Shown here piece after piece: positions 45,185 to 59,299 of a stretch of DNA of 64,000 nt. This stretch comes from Symsagittifera roscoffensis. Taxonomy: Eukaryota; Xenacoelomorpha; Acoela; Convolutidae. The notes under the pieces are model-generated. The model was not told the origin of the DNA. It saw only the letters and a program-made list of their open reading frames with translations, and did not search any database. A program made the translations under genes and the position numbers. Positions within the stretch are counted from its first letter, which is position 1. Every line of letters begins with the position of its first letter. The DNA is taken from contig NC_087065.1 of assembly GCF_963678635.1 (NCBI RefSeq), positions 15,599,853 to 15,663,852 of the forward strand, read 5' to 3'.

Positions 45185-46565
45185 GGAAATCACGATGAAC
45201 TGATTAAAGGTTAAGTAACTTTAAAGGCAATAATTTGATTTTAAAGAAAGGAACACTAAACAAATCACTCATTTTTGGCTTTCATGGAAGGTTCCGTTTG
45301 GAATCTTACGCGTAAAAAAACGAGTCGAGGTGCCTTCTTTATGTTTTGGCTTTCAAAATTGAGCAGAAGTCAGTGCTAGACCGAAAAATAATAATCGAGA
45401 CAGGGGTTTGAATCGAGCTCAAATTCAAAGCATATCTCAACAACGATCGAACACAGTCAAGCTCGGTTGCGCACGGTCAAAATTTACCTCGAACGCTGCC
45501 GAAACGTACCTCGAGCAAGGTCGAAACATAACTCGAGCACACTAGAAACGCACCTCGAGCACGGTCCAAATATACCTCGAGGATGGTCGAAACATACCTC
45601 GATCATGGTCGAAGCATACCTCGAGCATGGTCAAAACAGAGCTGACGCACGGTCGAAACTCACCAGCAGAATGGTTGAAACATACCTCGATCACAGTCGA
45701 AACATAACTCGAGCACAGTCCAAACATACCCCTAGCACTGCCAAACATACCGCGAGCACAGTCCATTATACCCCGAGCATGGTTGAAATAGAGCTCGAGC
45801 ACTGTCCAAAGAAATTTTGAGCATGGTCGAAACATACCCCGAGAATGGTCGAAGCATACTTCGAGCTCAATCGAAACATCCCTCGAGAACTGTCGAAACA
45901 TACCTCGCGAACGGTCGAAGCATAACTCAAGCAGGGTCGAAACATACTTGGAGCACAGTCAAAACATACCTTGAGCACAGTCGAAATATACCTCGAGCGC
46001 GGTCGAAACATATCTCCAATATGGTGGAAACATACCATGAGCATGGTGGAGAAATACCTGATCGAATTATGACTCAAGCACGGTCGGAACACATCTCGAA
46101 CATGGTCGATGCATAACCTCGAACCTCGAGCACGGTTCAAACATACATCGAGCATGGTCGAAAAATACCTCGAGAATGCTCGAAACATACCACTAGCACG
46201 TTCAAAACAAAACTCGAGCACGATCGAAACGTAACTCGTGAACGGTCGAAACATACTCAAACACGGACGAAACATACCACGAGTTCTGTCGAATTATACC
46301 TCGAGCATGGTCGAACCGGAGCTCGAGCAAGGAGCAAACATATCTCGAGCACGGTCGAAAAAGCCCTCTAGTACGGTCGAAACATAAATCAAGCACGGTC
46401 GAAACATACCTCGAGCACGGTCCAAGCAAACTTTGAGCATGGTCGAAACATACCTCGAGCGCGGTCGAAACATACCTCCAATATGGTCGGAACATACCAT
46501 GAGCACAGTGGAACAATACTTGATCGAATTTTGACTCAAGCACAGTCGAATCATACCTCGAGCAT
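45185..46565 (+). repeat. Array-edge duplication, copy 1 (1381 bp)
   Basis: Begins with non-satellite DNA (GGAAATCACGATGAACTG, then GGCTTTCATGGAAGGTTCCG and ACGAGTCGAGGTGCCTTCTT) and passes into satellite near 45430. The whole block, unique edge plus about 1.1 kb of satellite, recurs 1381 bases on with only a few substitutions. Confidence 0.85.
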
Positions 46566-47946
46566 GGAAATCACGATGAACTGATTAAATGTTAAGTAAC
46601 TTTAAAGGCAATAATTTGATTTTAAAGAAAGGAACACTAAACAAATCACTCATTTTTGGCTTTCATGGAAGGTTCCGTTTGTAATCTTACGCGTAAAAAA
46701 ACGAGTCGAGGTGCCTTCTTTATGTTTTGGCTTTCAAAATTGAGCAGAAGTCAGTGCTAGACCGAAAAATAATAATCGAGACAGGGGTTTGAATCGAGCT
46801 CAAATTCAAAGCATACCTCAACAACGATCGAACACAGTCAAGCTCGGTTGCGCACGGTCAAAATTTACCTCGAACGCTGCCGAAACGTACCTCGAGCAAG
46901 GTCGAAACATAACTCGAGCACGCTAGAAACGCACCTCGAGCACGGTCCAAATATACCTCGAGGATGGTCGAAACATACCTCGATCATGGTCGAAGCATAC
47001 CTCGAGCATGGTCGAAACAGAGCTCATGCACGGTCGAAACTCACCAGCAGAATGGTTGAAACATACCTCGAGCACAGTCGAAACATAACTCGAGCACAGT
47101 CCAAACATACCCTTATCACTGCCAAACATACCGCGAGCACAGTCCATTATACCCCGAGCATGGTTGAAATAGAGCTCGAGCACGGTCCAAAGAAATTTTG
47201 AGCATGGTCAAAACATACCCCGAGAATGGTCGAAGCATACTTCGAGCTCAATCGAAACATCCCTCGAGAACTGTCGAAACATACCTCGCGAACGGTCGAA
47301 GCATAACTCAAGCACGGTCGAAACATACTTGGAGCACAGTCCAGACATACCTTGAGCACAGTCGAAATATACCTCGAGCGCGGTCGAAACATATCTCCAA
47401 TATGGTGGAAACATACCATGAGCATGGTGGAGAAATACCTGATCGAATTATGACTCAAGCACTCGGTCGACGCATAACCTGAGCATAACATGGTCGACGC
47501 ATACCTCGAACCTCGAGCATGGTTCAAACATACATCGATCATGGTTGAAAAATACCTCGAGAACGCTCGAAACATACCACGAGCACGTTCAAAACAAAAC
47601 TCGAGCACAATCGAAACGTAACTCGTGAACGGTCGAAACATACTCAAACACGGACGAAACATACCACGAGCTCTGTCGAATTATACCTCGAGCATGGTCG
47701 AACCGGAGCTCGAGCAAGGAGCAAACATATCTCGAGCACGGTCGAAAAAGCTCTCTAGTACGGTCGAAACATAACTCAAGCACGGTCGAAACATACCTCG
47801 AGCACGGTCCAAGCAAACTTTGAGCATGGTCGAGACATACCTCGAGCGCGGTCGAAACATACCTCCAATATGGTCGAAACATACCATGAGCACGGTGGAA
47901 TAATACCTGATCGAATTTTGACTCAAGCACAGTCCAGTCGAATCAT
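46566..47946 (+). repeat. Array-edge duplication, copy 2
   Basis: Repeats copy 1, including the non-satellite edge (46566-46810), which now lies inside the array. Differences seen: GATTAAATG for GATTAAAGG, TTTGTAATC for TTTGGAATC, CATACCTC for CATATCTC, and small indels after 47460. Near-identity means the duplication is recent. Confidence 0.85.
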
Positions 47947-49099
47947 ACCTTGAGCATGCTGAAAACACACCTTGAGCACGGTCAAAGTTTACCTCAAGCA
48001 CGTTCGAAACGCAACTCGAGCATGGTCGAAACGTACCTCGAGATGGGTCGAAACATACTCAAACACCGACGAAACATACCACGAGTACTGTCGAATTATA
48101 CCTCGAGCATGGTCGAAACGGAGCTCGAGCAGGGAGCAAACCTCGAGCACTGTCAAAAAATTCCTCGAGTACGCTCGAAACATACCTCGAGCACGGTCGA
48201 AACATGCCTCGAAAGCGTTCCAAACAAACCTTGAGCATGGTTGAAACAAACAAACCTCAAGCATGGTCAAAATCTACCTCGAGCTCGATCGAAACATTCC
48301 TCGACCACGGTCCAAGAAAAATTTGAGCATGGTCGAAACATACCTCGAGCGCAGTCGAAACATTCCTCCAATATGATCGAAACATGCCATGAGCAGTGTG
48401 AAACAATACCTGATCGAATTTTGACTCAAGCACGGTCGAATCATACCTCGAGCATGGTGAAAACACACCTTGAGCACGGTCAAAGTTTACCTCAAGCACG
48501 TTCAAAACAAAACTCGTGAACGGTCGAAACATACTCAAACACCGACAAAACATACCAGGAGTATTAGCGAACTATACTTCGAGCATGGTCGAAACGGAGC
48601 TCGAGCAGGGAGCAAACATACCTCGAGCTTTGTCAAAAAATTCCTCGAGGATGGTCGAAACATACCTTGATCATGGTCGAAGCAAACCTAGAACGGTCAA
48701 ATTATACCTCGACACGGTCGCAGCATAACTCGATAACGGTCGAAACATACCCAAACACGGACGGAACATACCAAGAGTACTTTTGATTTATACCTCGAGC
48801 ATGGTCGAAACGGAGCTCGAGCAAGGAGCAAAGAAATCTCGAGCACGATCGAAAAAGTCCTCTTGTACGGTCGAAACATAACTGAAGCACGGTCGAAACA
48901 TATCTCGAGCACGGTCCCAACAAACTTTGAGCATGGTCGAAACATAACTCGAGCGCGTTCGAAACATACCTCCAAAATGGATGAAACATACCATGAGCAC
49001 GGTGGAAAAATACCTGATTGAATTATGACTCAAGCACGGTCGAATCATACCTCGAGCAAGGTGAAAACATACCTTGAGCGCGGTCAAAAATTACCTCGA

Positions 49100-50650
49100 G
49101 CACTGTCGAAACATACCTCGAACACGGTCCAAAAAAAACCTCGAGCACGGTCAATTTATACCTCGACACGGTCGCAGCAAATCTCGAGCACGGTCGAAAC
49201 ATACCTCAAGCACGGTCGAAATATACCTCGAGGACGGTTAAAACATCTCTCGAGAACAGTAAATTATACCTCGACACGGTCACAGCATAACTCGAAAACG
49301 GTTGAAACATATCCAAACACGGACGAAACATACCACGAGTACTGTCGAATTATACCTCGAGCATGGTCGAAACGGAGATCGAGCAAGGAGTAAACATACC
49401 TCGAGCACGGTCGAAACAAACTTTGAGCATGGTCGAAACATACCTCGATCGCGTTCGAAACATACATCCAATATGGTCGAAACATACCATGAGCACGGTA
49501 GAAAAATACCTGATTGAATTATGACTCAAGCACGGTCGAATCATACCTCGAGCAAGGTGAAAACATACCTTGAGCGCGGTCAAAAATTACCTCGAGCACT
49601 GTCGAAACGTAACTTGAGCATGGTCGAAACATGCCTCGAACACGGTCCAAAAAAACCTCGAGCACGGTCAATTTATACCTCGACACGGTCGCAGCAAATC
49701 TCGAGCACGGTCGAAACATACCTCAAGCACGGTCGAAATATACCTCGAGGACGGTTAAAACATCTCTCGAGAACAGTAAATTATACCTCGACACGGTCAC
49801 AGCATAACTCGAAAACGGTTGAAACATACCCAAACACGGACGGAACATACCAAGAGTACTTTTGAATTATACCACGAGCATGGTCGAAACGGAGCTCGAG
49901 CAAGGAGCAAAGAAACCTCGAGCACAATCAAAAAAGTCCTCCAGAACGGTCGAAATATAACTGAAGCACGGTCGAAACATATCTCGAGTACGGTCCCAAC
50001 AAACTTTGAGCATAGTCGAAACATAACTCGAGCGCGTTCGAAACATACCTCCAATATGGACGAAACATACCATGAGCACGGTGGAATAATACCTGATCGA
50101 ATTGTGACTCAAGCACGGTCGAATAATGCCTAGAGCACGGTCGAAACATACCTCGAACACGGTCCAAAAAAACCTCGAGCACGGTCAATTTATACCTCGA
50201 CACGGTCGCAGCAAATCTCGAGCACGGTCGAAACATACCTCAAGCACGGTCGAAATATACCTCGAGGACGGTTAAAACATCTCTCGAGAACAGTAAATTA
50301 TACCTCGACACGGTCACAGCATAACTCGAAAACGGTTGAAACATACCCAAACACGGACGGAACATACCAAGAGTACTTTTGAATTATACCTCGAGCATGG
50401 TCGAAACGGAGCTCGAGCAAGGAGCAAAGAAACCTCGAGCACAATCAAAAAAGTCTTCCAGAACGGTCGAAATATAACTGAAGCACGGTCGAAACATATC
50501 TCGAGCACGGTCCCAACAAACTTTGAGCATAGTCGAAACATAACTCGAGCGCGTTCGAAACATACCTCCAATATGGACGAAACATACCATGAGCACGGTG
50601 GAATAATACCTGATCGAATTGTGACTCAAGCACGGTCGAATAATGCCTAG
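49100..50650 (+). repeat. Higher-order repeat of 517 bp, three copies
   Basis: The variant run CCTCGAGCACGGTCAATTTA followed by CCTCGACACGGTCGCAGC occurs at 49139, 49656 and 50173, spacing 517 each time; partial versions recur near 50930 and 51290. 517 is 23.5 monomers, because several monomers inside are one or two bases short. Confidence 0.75.
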
Positions 50651-52299
50651 AGCACGGTCGAAACATACCTCGAGCACAGTCCAAATAAACTTTGAGCATG
50701 GTCGAAACATACCCCGAGAATGGTCGAAGCATACCTCGAGCTCAATCGAAACATCCCTCGAGAACTGTCGAAACATACCTCGCGAACGGTCGAAGCATAC
50801 CACGAGCACGTTCAAAGCAAAACTCGAGTACGATCGAAACATAACTCGTGAATGGTCGAAACATACCTCGAGAACGTTCCAAACAAACCTTGAGCATGGT
50901 TGAAACAAACCTTGAGCATGGTCGAAACATACCTCAAGCACGGTCGAAATATACTTCGATGACGGTTAAAACATCTCTCGAGAACAGTAAATTATACCTC
51001 GACCCGGTCACAGCATAACTCGATAACGGTTGAAACATATCCAAACACGGACGAAACATACCACGAGTACTGTCGAATTATACCTCGAGCATGGTCGAAA
51101 CGGAGATCGAGCAAGGAGCAAAGAAACCTCGAGCACGATCGAAAAAGTCCCCTAGTACGGTCGAAACATAACTGAAGCACGGTCGAAACATATCTCGAGC
51201 ACGGTCCCATCAAACTTTGAGCATGGTCGAAACATAACTCGAGCGCGTTCGAAACATACATCTAATATGGTCGAATTAAACCATGAGCACGGTAGAAAAA
51301 TACCTCGAAGACGGTTAAAACATCTCTCGAGAACAGTAAATTATACCTCGACACGGTCGCAGCATAACTCGATAACGGTTGAAACATACCCAAACACGGA
51401 CAAAACATACCACGAGTACTGTCAAATCATTACTCGAGCATGGTCGAACCGGAGATCGAGCAAGGAGCAAATATAACTCAAGCACGGTCAAAACATACCT
51501 CAAGAACGGTCCAAAGAAATTTTGAGCACGGTCGAACCATACCTCGAGCACGGTGGAAACATACCTTGAGCCCAATCAAAATTTACCTCTAGCAGGGTCG
51601 AAACGTAACTCGTTCACGGTGGAAACATACCTCGAACGCGGTCCAAAAAAAACATCGAGCACGGTCAAATTATACCTCGACACGGTCGCAGCAAATCTCG
51701 AGCACGGTCTAAACATACCTGGTCGAAATATACCTTGAGCACGGTCGAACCATATCTCTAGCTCGCCGAAGCATACCTTGAGCACGGTAGAAAAAACAAC
51801 TGATTAAATTATGAATCGAGCACGGTCGGAACACATCTCGAACAAGGTCGAAACATACCACGAGAATGGTCGAAACATCCCTCGAGCACGGTCAAAACAC
51901 GCCTCGATCGCGGTCGAAGCATATCTTGCGAACTGTCGAAAATGCAAAACATACCTCGAGCACGGTCTAAGGTTTCATCGAGCACGGTCAAAACATACCT
52001 CGAACACTGTCGAAAACTTCACTGAGCACGGTCGAAATATATATCGAGCACCATCCAAACAAACTTTGAGCATGGTCGAGACATACCCCGAGAATGGTCA
52101 AAACATACCTCCAACTCGGTAGGAAAATCCCACGAGAACGGTCGAAAAATACCTCGAGAATGGTCAATACATACCTCAAGCACGATCAAAACTCATTTCG
52201 TGCACGGTTGAAACATACCTCGAGCACGGTCCAAACATATCTTGAGCATGATCAAATTATTCCTGAAGCATGGTCAGATTATACCTCGAGCATACTCGA

Positions 52300-53500
52300 A
52301 ACAGACCTCGAGCACGGTCTAAACAAACCTCGAGCATGGTGAAAACTTGACTCAAGCATGGTCGAAGTATAAAGAGCTCGGTCGAAACATCCCCCGATCA
52401 CCGTCCAAACAAACATCGAGTACGGTTGAAACATACCTCGAGAACGGTCAAAATATACCTCAAGCACGGTCGAAACAAACATCAAGCGTGGTTATAACGT
52501 ACCTAGAGCAGTGTCGAAACCAACCTCGAGCACGGTTAAAATAAACTTTGAGAACCGTCGAAACATACCTTGAGCACAATGGTAAAAAACTTCGAGCAAA
52601 GTCGAAATATGACTCGAGCACGGTCGGAACACACCCCGAGCACGGTGGATACATAACTCGGACCTCGAGCACGGCCAAATGTTTCTCGAGCATTGTAGAA
52701 ACATACCCCGAGTACGGTCGAAACATAACTCGAGCGCGTGCGAAAAATACCTAGAGCACGGTCCAAAGATAAGTCGAGCACGATCGAAACATCCCTCGAG
52801 AACTGTCGAAAACTTCATCGAGTGCTGTCGAAATATACCTCGAGCACGGTCGAAACATATTTCGAGATCGGTCAAAACATCCCTCGAGAACGGTGAAAAC
52901 AAACCTCGAGAACGGTTGAAACAGACCTCAAGCACGGTCTAAACAAACCTCGAGCATGGTGAAAACTTGACTCAAGCATGGTCGAGGTATAACGAGCTCG
53001 GTCGAAACATCCCCCGATCACCGCCCAAACACACACCGATAACGGTTGAAATATACCTCAAGCACGGTCGAAATAAACATCAAGCGTGGTTAAAACGTAC
53101 CTAGAACAGTGTCGAAACCTACCTCGAGCACGGTCAAAATAAACTTTGAGAACCGTCGAAACATACCTTGAGTACATTGGAAAAAAATTCGAGCACTGTC
53201 GAAATATGACTCGAGCACGGTCGTCGGAACTTACCCCGAGCACGGTGGATGCATACCTCGGACCTCGAGCACGGCCAAATGTTCTTCGAGCATTGTAGAA
53301 ACATACCCCGAGCACGGTCGAAACATATCTCGAGGACAGTCGGAACATAACTCGAGCGCGGTCGAAAATACCTAGAGCACGGTCCAAAGATACGTCGAGC
53401 ACGGTCAAAACATCCCTCGAGAACTGTCGATAACTTCATCGAGCACTGTCGAAATATACCTCGAGCACGGTCGAAACATATTTCGAGATCGGTCGAAACA
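52300..53500 (+). repeat. Higher-order duplication of 620 bp
   Basis: AAACAAACCTCGAGCATGGT then GAAAACTTGACTCAAGCATG, and the rare CATCCCCCGATCACCG, occur at 52321 and again at 52941. Confidence 0.65.
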
Positions 53501-56500
53501 TCCCTCGAGAACGGTCAAAACAAACCTCGAGAACGGTTGAAACATGCCTCAAGCACGGCCGAAACATACCACGAGCACGGTCCAATTTTACTTCCAGCTC
53601 GAATGAAACATTCCTCGAGAACAGTTAAAAAATACCTCAAGCGCGGTCGAAACATACGTCTAGAACGGTCCAAACATACCTCGAGAATGGTTGAAACATA
53701 CCTCAAACACGGTTGAAACATTCCTCGAGCACGGTCGAAACCTACCTCGAGAACGGTCGAATTATATGTGGAGCACGGTCGAATTATACCTCAAGCACAG
53801 TCGAATTATACCTCGAGGTCGGTCGAAACAACCTCGAGCACGGTCGAAACCTACCTCGAGAACGGTCGAAACATACCTCAAGCACGGTCAAAAATATTTT
53901 GAGCACGGTCCAAACAAACATCGAGCATGGTCGAATCATACCTGAAGAACGGTCGAAAATTACCTCGAACATGATCGAAACATGCAACGAGCATTTTTGA
54001 AACGTACCTCGGGCACTGTGGTAACCTAAATCGCGCATGTTCGAAATAAACCTCCAGCACTGTCGAAACACACCTCGAGCACGGCAGAAACATATTTCGA
54101 GATCGGTCGAAACAACCCTCGAGAACGGTCAAAACAAACCTCGAGAACGGTTGAAACATGCCTTAAGCACGGTCGAAACATACCAAGAGCACGGTCCAGT
54201 TTTACTTCTAGCTCGAATGAAACATTCCTCGAGAACGCTCGAAACATACATCGGGAACAGTTGAAACATACCTCAAGCGTGGTCGAAACATTAGTCTAGA
54301 ACGGTCCAAACATACCTCGAGCTCGAGAACGGTTGAAACATACCTCAATTACGGTCGAAACATTCCTCGAGCACGGTGTAAGCATAAATTGAGCTCGGTC
54401 CAAATAAATTTCGAGCGTGGTCGAAATACACCTCGAGCACAGCCGAAATATACCTCGAGCTCGGTCGAAACAACCTCGAGCACGATCGAAACCTACCTCG
54501 AGAATGGTCGAAACATACATGGAGAACGGTTGAAATATACCTCAAGCATAGTCGAAATATACCTCGAGCTCGGTCGAAACAAACTCAAGCACGGTCGATA
54601 CCTACCTCGAGAACGGTCGAAACATACCTCAAGCACGGTCAAAACATACTTTGATCACGGTCCAATAAACATCGAGCATGGTCGAATCATACCTGAAGAA
54701 CGGTCGAAAATTACCTCAAGCATGATCGAAACATGCATCGAGCACTTTTGAACGTACCTCGGGCACTGTGGTAACCTAAAACGCGCATGTTCGAAATATA
54801 CCTCCAGAACTGTCGAAACACACCTCGAGCACGGTCGAAACTTACCTCGAGCACGGTCGAAACATACATTGAGCACGGTGGAAAAATACTTCGAACACTG
54901 TCGAATCATACCTCGAGCACGGTCGAAACAAACCTCGAGAACCGTCGAAACATACTCAATCAAGGGCGAAACATATCTCGAGCACGATCTAAAGACACTC
55001 AAGCACGGTCGAATTATACCGCGAGCACGGTCGAAAAAAACCTTGAGTACGTTGGAAACATATCTTGAATACGAAGCAAAATAAATACTTCGAGCATGAC
55101 TCGAGCACGGTCGAGACAGACATCGAGCGTGGTCGAAGCATACCTCGAACCACTAACACGATCAAAACATACCTCCGGCATGGTCGAAACATACCTCGAG
55201 CACGGTCGAAACATACCTCGAGCACAGTTGAAACATACCTCTAGCAAGGTCAAAACGTATCTCGGAAACGGCCCAAAGATACATCGAGCACGGTCGAATC
55301 ATAGCTCGAGCACAGTCAGAATCTTCATCGAGCACGGTCGAATAAAATCTCGAGCACCGTCGAAATATGTCGAGCTTGGTCGAAAGATTCTTCGAGTTCG
55401 GTCAAAACATTCCTCAAAACGCTTGAAACATACCTGAAGCACGGTCAAAACATACCTCAAACATGGCTGAAACATACCTAGAGCAGAAGCCAAACAAACA
55501 TCGAGCATGATCGAGTCATACCTAAAGAACGGTCGAAAATTACCTCAAGCATGATCGAAACATGCATCGAGCACTATTGAAACGTACCTCGGGCACTGTG
55601 GTAACCTAAGTCGCGCATGTTCGAAATACACCTCCAGCACTGTCGAATCACACCTCGAGCACGGTCGAAAGTTACCTCGAGCACGGTCGAAACTTACCTC
55701 GAGCACGGGCGAAAGATACATTGAGCACGGTCGAAATATATTTCGAGATCGATCGAAAAATACTTCGAGCACGGTCGAAAAAAAAAACTCGAGCGCGTTC
55801 AAAAAATATCTAGAGCACGGTCCAAAGATCCGTCGAGCACGGTCGAAACATCCCTCGAGAACTGTCGAAAACTTCATCGAGCACTGTCGAATTATACCTC
55901 GAGCACGGTCGAAACATATTTCAAGATCAGTCGAAACATCCCTCGAGAACGGTCAAAACAAACCTCGAGAACGGTTGAAACAAGCCTCAATTACGGTCGA
56001 AACATACCACGAGCACGGTCCAATTTTACTTCTAGCTCGAATGAAACATTCCTCGGGAACGGTCGAAACATACATCGAGAACAGTTGAAACATACCTCAA
56101 GCGCGGTCGAAACATACGTCTAGAACGGTCCACACATACCTCGAGAACGGTTGAAACAAACCTCAAACACGGTCGAAACATTCCTCGAGCACGGTGTAAG
56201 CATACATTGGGCTCGGTCCAAACAAATTTCGAGCATGGTCGAAATACACCTCAAGCACAGCCGAAATATACCTCGAGCTCGGTCGAAACAACCGCGAGCA
56301 CGGTCGAAACATACCTCAAGCACGGTCAAAACATACTTTGAGCACGGTCCAAACAAACATCGAGCATACCTGAAGAACGGTCGAAAATTACTTCAAGCAT
56401 GATCGAAACATGCATCGAGCAATTTTAAAACGTACCTCGGGCACTGTGGTAACCTAAACCGCGCATGTTCGAAATATACCTCCAGCACTGTCGAAAGACA

Positions 56501-57577
56501 CCTCGAGCACGGTCGAAACTTACCTCGAGCACGATCGAAACATACATTGAGCACGGTCAAAACATATTTCGAGATCGCTCGAAACATCCCACGAGAACGG
56601 TCAAAACAAAACTCGAGAACGGTTGAAACATGCCTCAAGCACGGTCGAAACATACCTCGAGCAAACTTGATTCATGGCTCGTGCATGGTACAAAGATACA
56701 TCGAGCACGGTCGATCATGCCCTCGAGTACTGTCGAAATCTACATCGAGCATGTCAAACCATACCTCATGCGCGGTCGAAACATGCCTTGATCACTGTGG
56801 AAAAAAACCTGGAGCACGATCGAAAAATTTCTCGAGCATTGTTGACACATAATTCGAGTATTGTCGAAACATACCTCGAGCACTCTCAAGAGATACTTCG
56901 AGTTTGGACGAAATAACATACCTCAAGCACAGTAAAACCATGGCTCGCGCACGGTCCAAAAATACATCGAGCATGATCGAAACATACCTTGAGTACAGTC
57001 GAAACCTACATCGAGCACGGTCGAAACATAACTCGAGCGCGGTCGAAAAATACCTAGAGCACGGTCCAAAGATACGTCGAGCACGGTCGAAACATTCATC
57101 GAGCACGGTGTAGCATTAATTGAGCTCGGTCCAAACAAATTTCGAGCATGGTCGAAATACACCACGAGCACAGCCGAAATATACATCGAACTCGGTCGAA
57201 ACAACCTCGAGCACGGTCGAAACATACCTCTCGAACGGTTGAAACATTCGCGGAGTACGGTCGAAATATACCTCAAGCACAGTCGACATATACCTCGAGC
57301 TAGGTCGAAACAACCTCGAGCATGGTCAAAACCTACCTCGAGAACGGTTGAAACATACCTCAAGCACGGTCAAAACATAATTTGAGCACGCTCCAAACAA
57401 ACATCGAGCATGGTCGAATCAGACCTGAAGAACGGTCGAAAATTACCTCAAGCATGATCGAAACATGCGTCGAGCACTTTTGAAACGTACCTCGGGCACT
57501 GTGGTAAACTAAATCGCGAACGTTCGACATATACCTCGAGCACGGTCGAAATTTACCTCGAGCACGGTCGATACATA

Positions 57578-58860
57578 CAATGAGCACGGTAGAAAAATAT
57601 CTCGAACCCTGTCGAATCATACCTCAAGCACGGTCGAATCAAACCTCGAGCACGGTCGAAACATACCTCGAGAACCGTCGAAACATACTCAAGCAAGGGC
57701 GAAACATATCTCGAGCACAATCTAAAGACTACCTTGAGCCCAATCGGAGCGTACCTCGAGAACGATTGAAACCAACCTCAAATACGGTTGAAACATACCT
57801 CGATCATGGTCGAAACATAACTCGTGCAAAGTCGACACAGAGCTCGAGCACGGTCGAAGCATACCTCCAGCACGTCCGAAAAAGACCTCGAACCAGGTCG
57901 AAAAATACCTGGAGCACAGTCCAAACAACAAACCTCAAGCATGGTCGAAGCAAACCTCAAGCATGGTCGAAACATACCTCGAGCATGGTCGAAACATACC
58001 TCCAGCACGTCCGAAAAAGACCTCGAACAAGGTCGAAAAACACCTGGAGCACATTCCAAACAAACCTCAAGCGTGGTCGAAGCAAACCTCAAGTATGGTC
58101 GAAACATGTCTCGAGCATGGTCGAAATATCTCTCGAGCTCGGCCGAAACAACTCTCGAGCAAGGTCGAAATATATCTCGATCACGGTCGCAGCATAACTC
58201 GAGCACGGCGGAATTTACTTTGAGCACAGTTGAAAGATACCTCGAGCACCGTCGAATTATGCCTCGAGCACGGTCGCAACTACCTTGAGGCTGTTCGGAA
58301 CGTACCTCGAGAATGGTCGAAACATTCCTCGAGCACTGTCAAAACCTACATCAAGCTAGGTCGAAGTATACCACAAGCATTTTCGAAAAAAACCTCAAAC
58401 ACTGTCGAAACATACCTCGAGCAAAGTCGAACATACCTCGAGCAAAGTCGAAACATACAATGAGCACGGTAGAAAAATATCTCGAACCCTGTCGAATCAT
58501 ACCTCAAGCACGGTCGAAACAAACCTCGAGCACGGTCGAAACATACCTCGTGAACCGTCGAAACATACTCAAGCAAGGGCGAAACATATCTCGAGCACGA
58601 TCTAAAGACTACCTTGAGCCCGATCGGAGCGTACCTCGAGAACGATTGAAACCAACCTCAAATACGGTTGAAACATACCTCGATCATGGTCGAAACATAA
58701 CTCGTGCAAAGTCGACACAGAGCTCGAGCACGGTCGAAACATACCTCCAGCACGTCCGAAAAAGACCTCGAACAAGGTCGAAAAACACCTGGAGCACAGT
58801 CCAAACAAACCTCAAGCATGGTCGAAGTATACCACAAGCATTTTCGAAATAAACCTCAAA
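57578..58860 (+). repeat. Higher-order duplication of 880 bp (40 monomers)
   Basis: CAATGAGCACGGTAGAAAAA with TCTCGAACCCTGTCGAATCA and AAGACTACCTTGAGCCC occurs at 57578 and at 58458, exactly 40 x 22 bases apart, with only scattered single differences over about 370 bases. A further repeat (TATACCACAAGCATTTTCGA) at about 58366 and 58828 marks another junction. Confidence 0.7.
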
Positions 58861-59299
58861 CACTGTCGAAACATACCTCGAGCAAAGTCGAACCATGCTG
58901 CGATCACGGTCAAAATATTACTCGAGCACGATGGAAAAACACCTCAAGCATGTCGAATTAGACCTCGAGCACGGTCGAAACACACCCCGAGTACAGTCTA
59001 AACATTTTTTGAGCACGGTCAAAACATTTCTCAAGAATGGTCGAAACATACTCAAGCACGGTCGAATTAAACCTTGGGCACATTCCAAAGATACTCAAGC
59101 ATGGTGGAAACATTATTCAAGCGCTTTCCAAGTATAAATCGAGTACATTCGAATGGACCTCGAGCACGGTAGAAACATACCACGTGCACGGTCAAAACGT
59201 ACTTCGAGTACGGTCCAAGAAAAATACCTCAAGCGCAGTAGAAGAATGGCTCCAACACAGTCCAAAGATACATCCAGTTTGATCGAAACATACCTCAAG

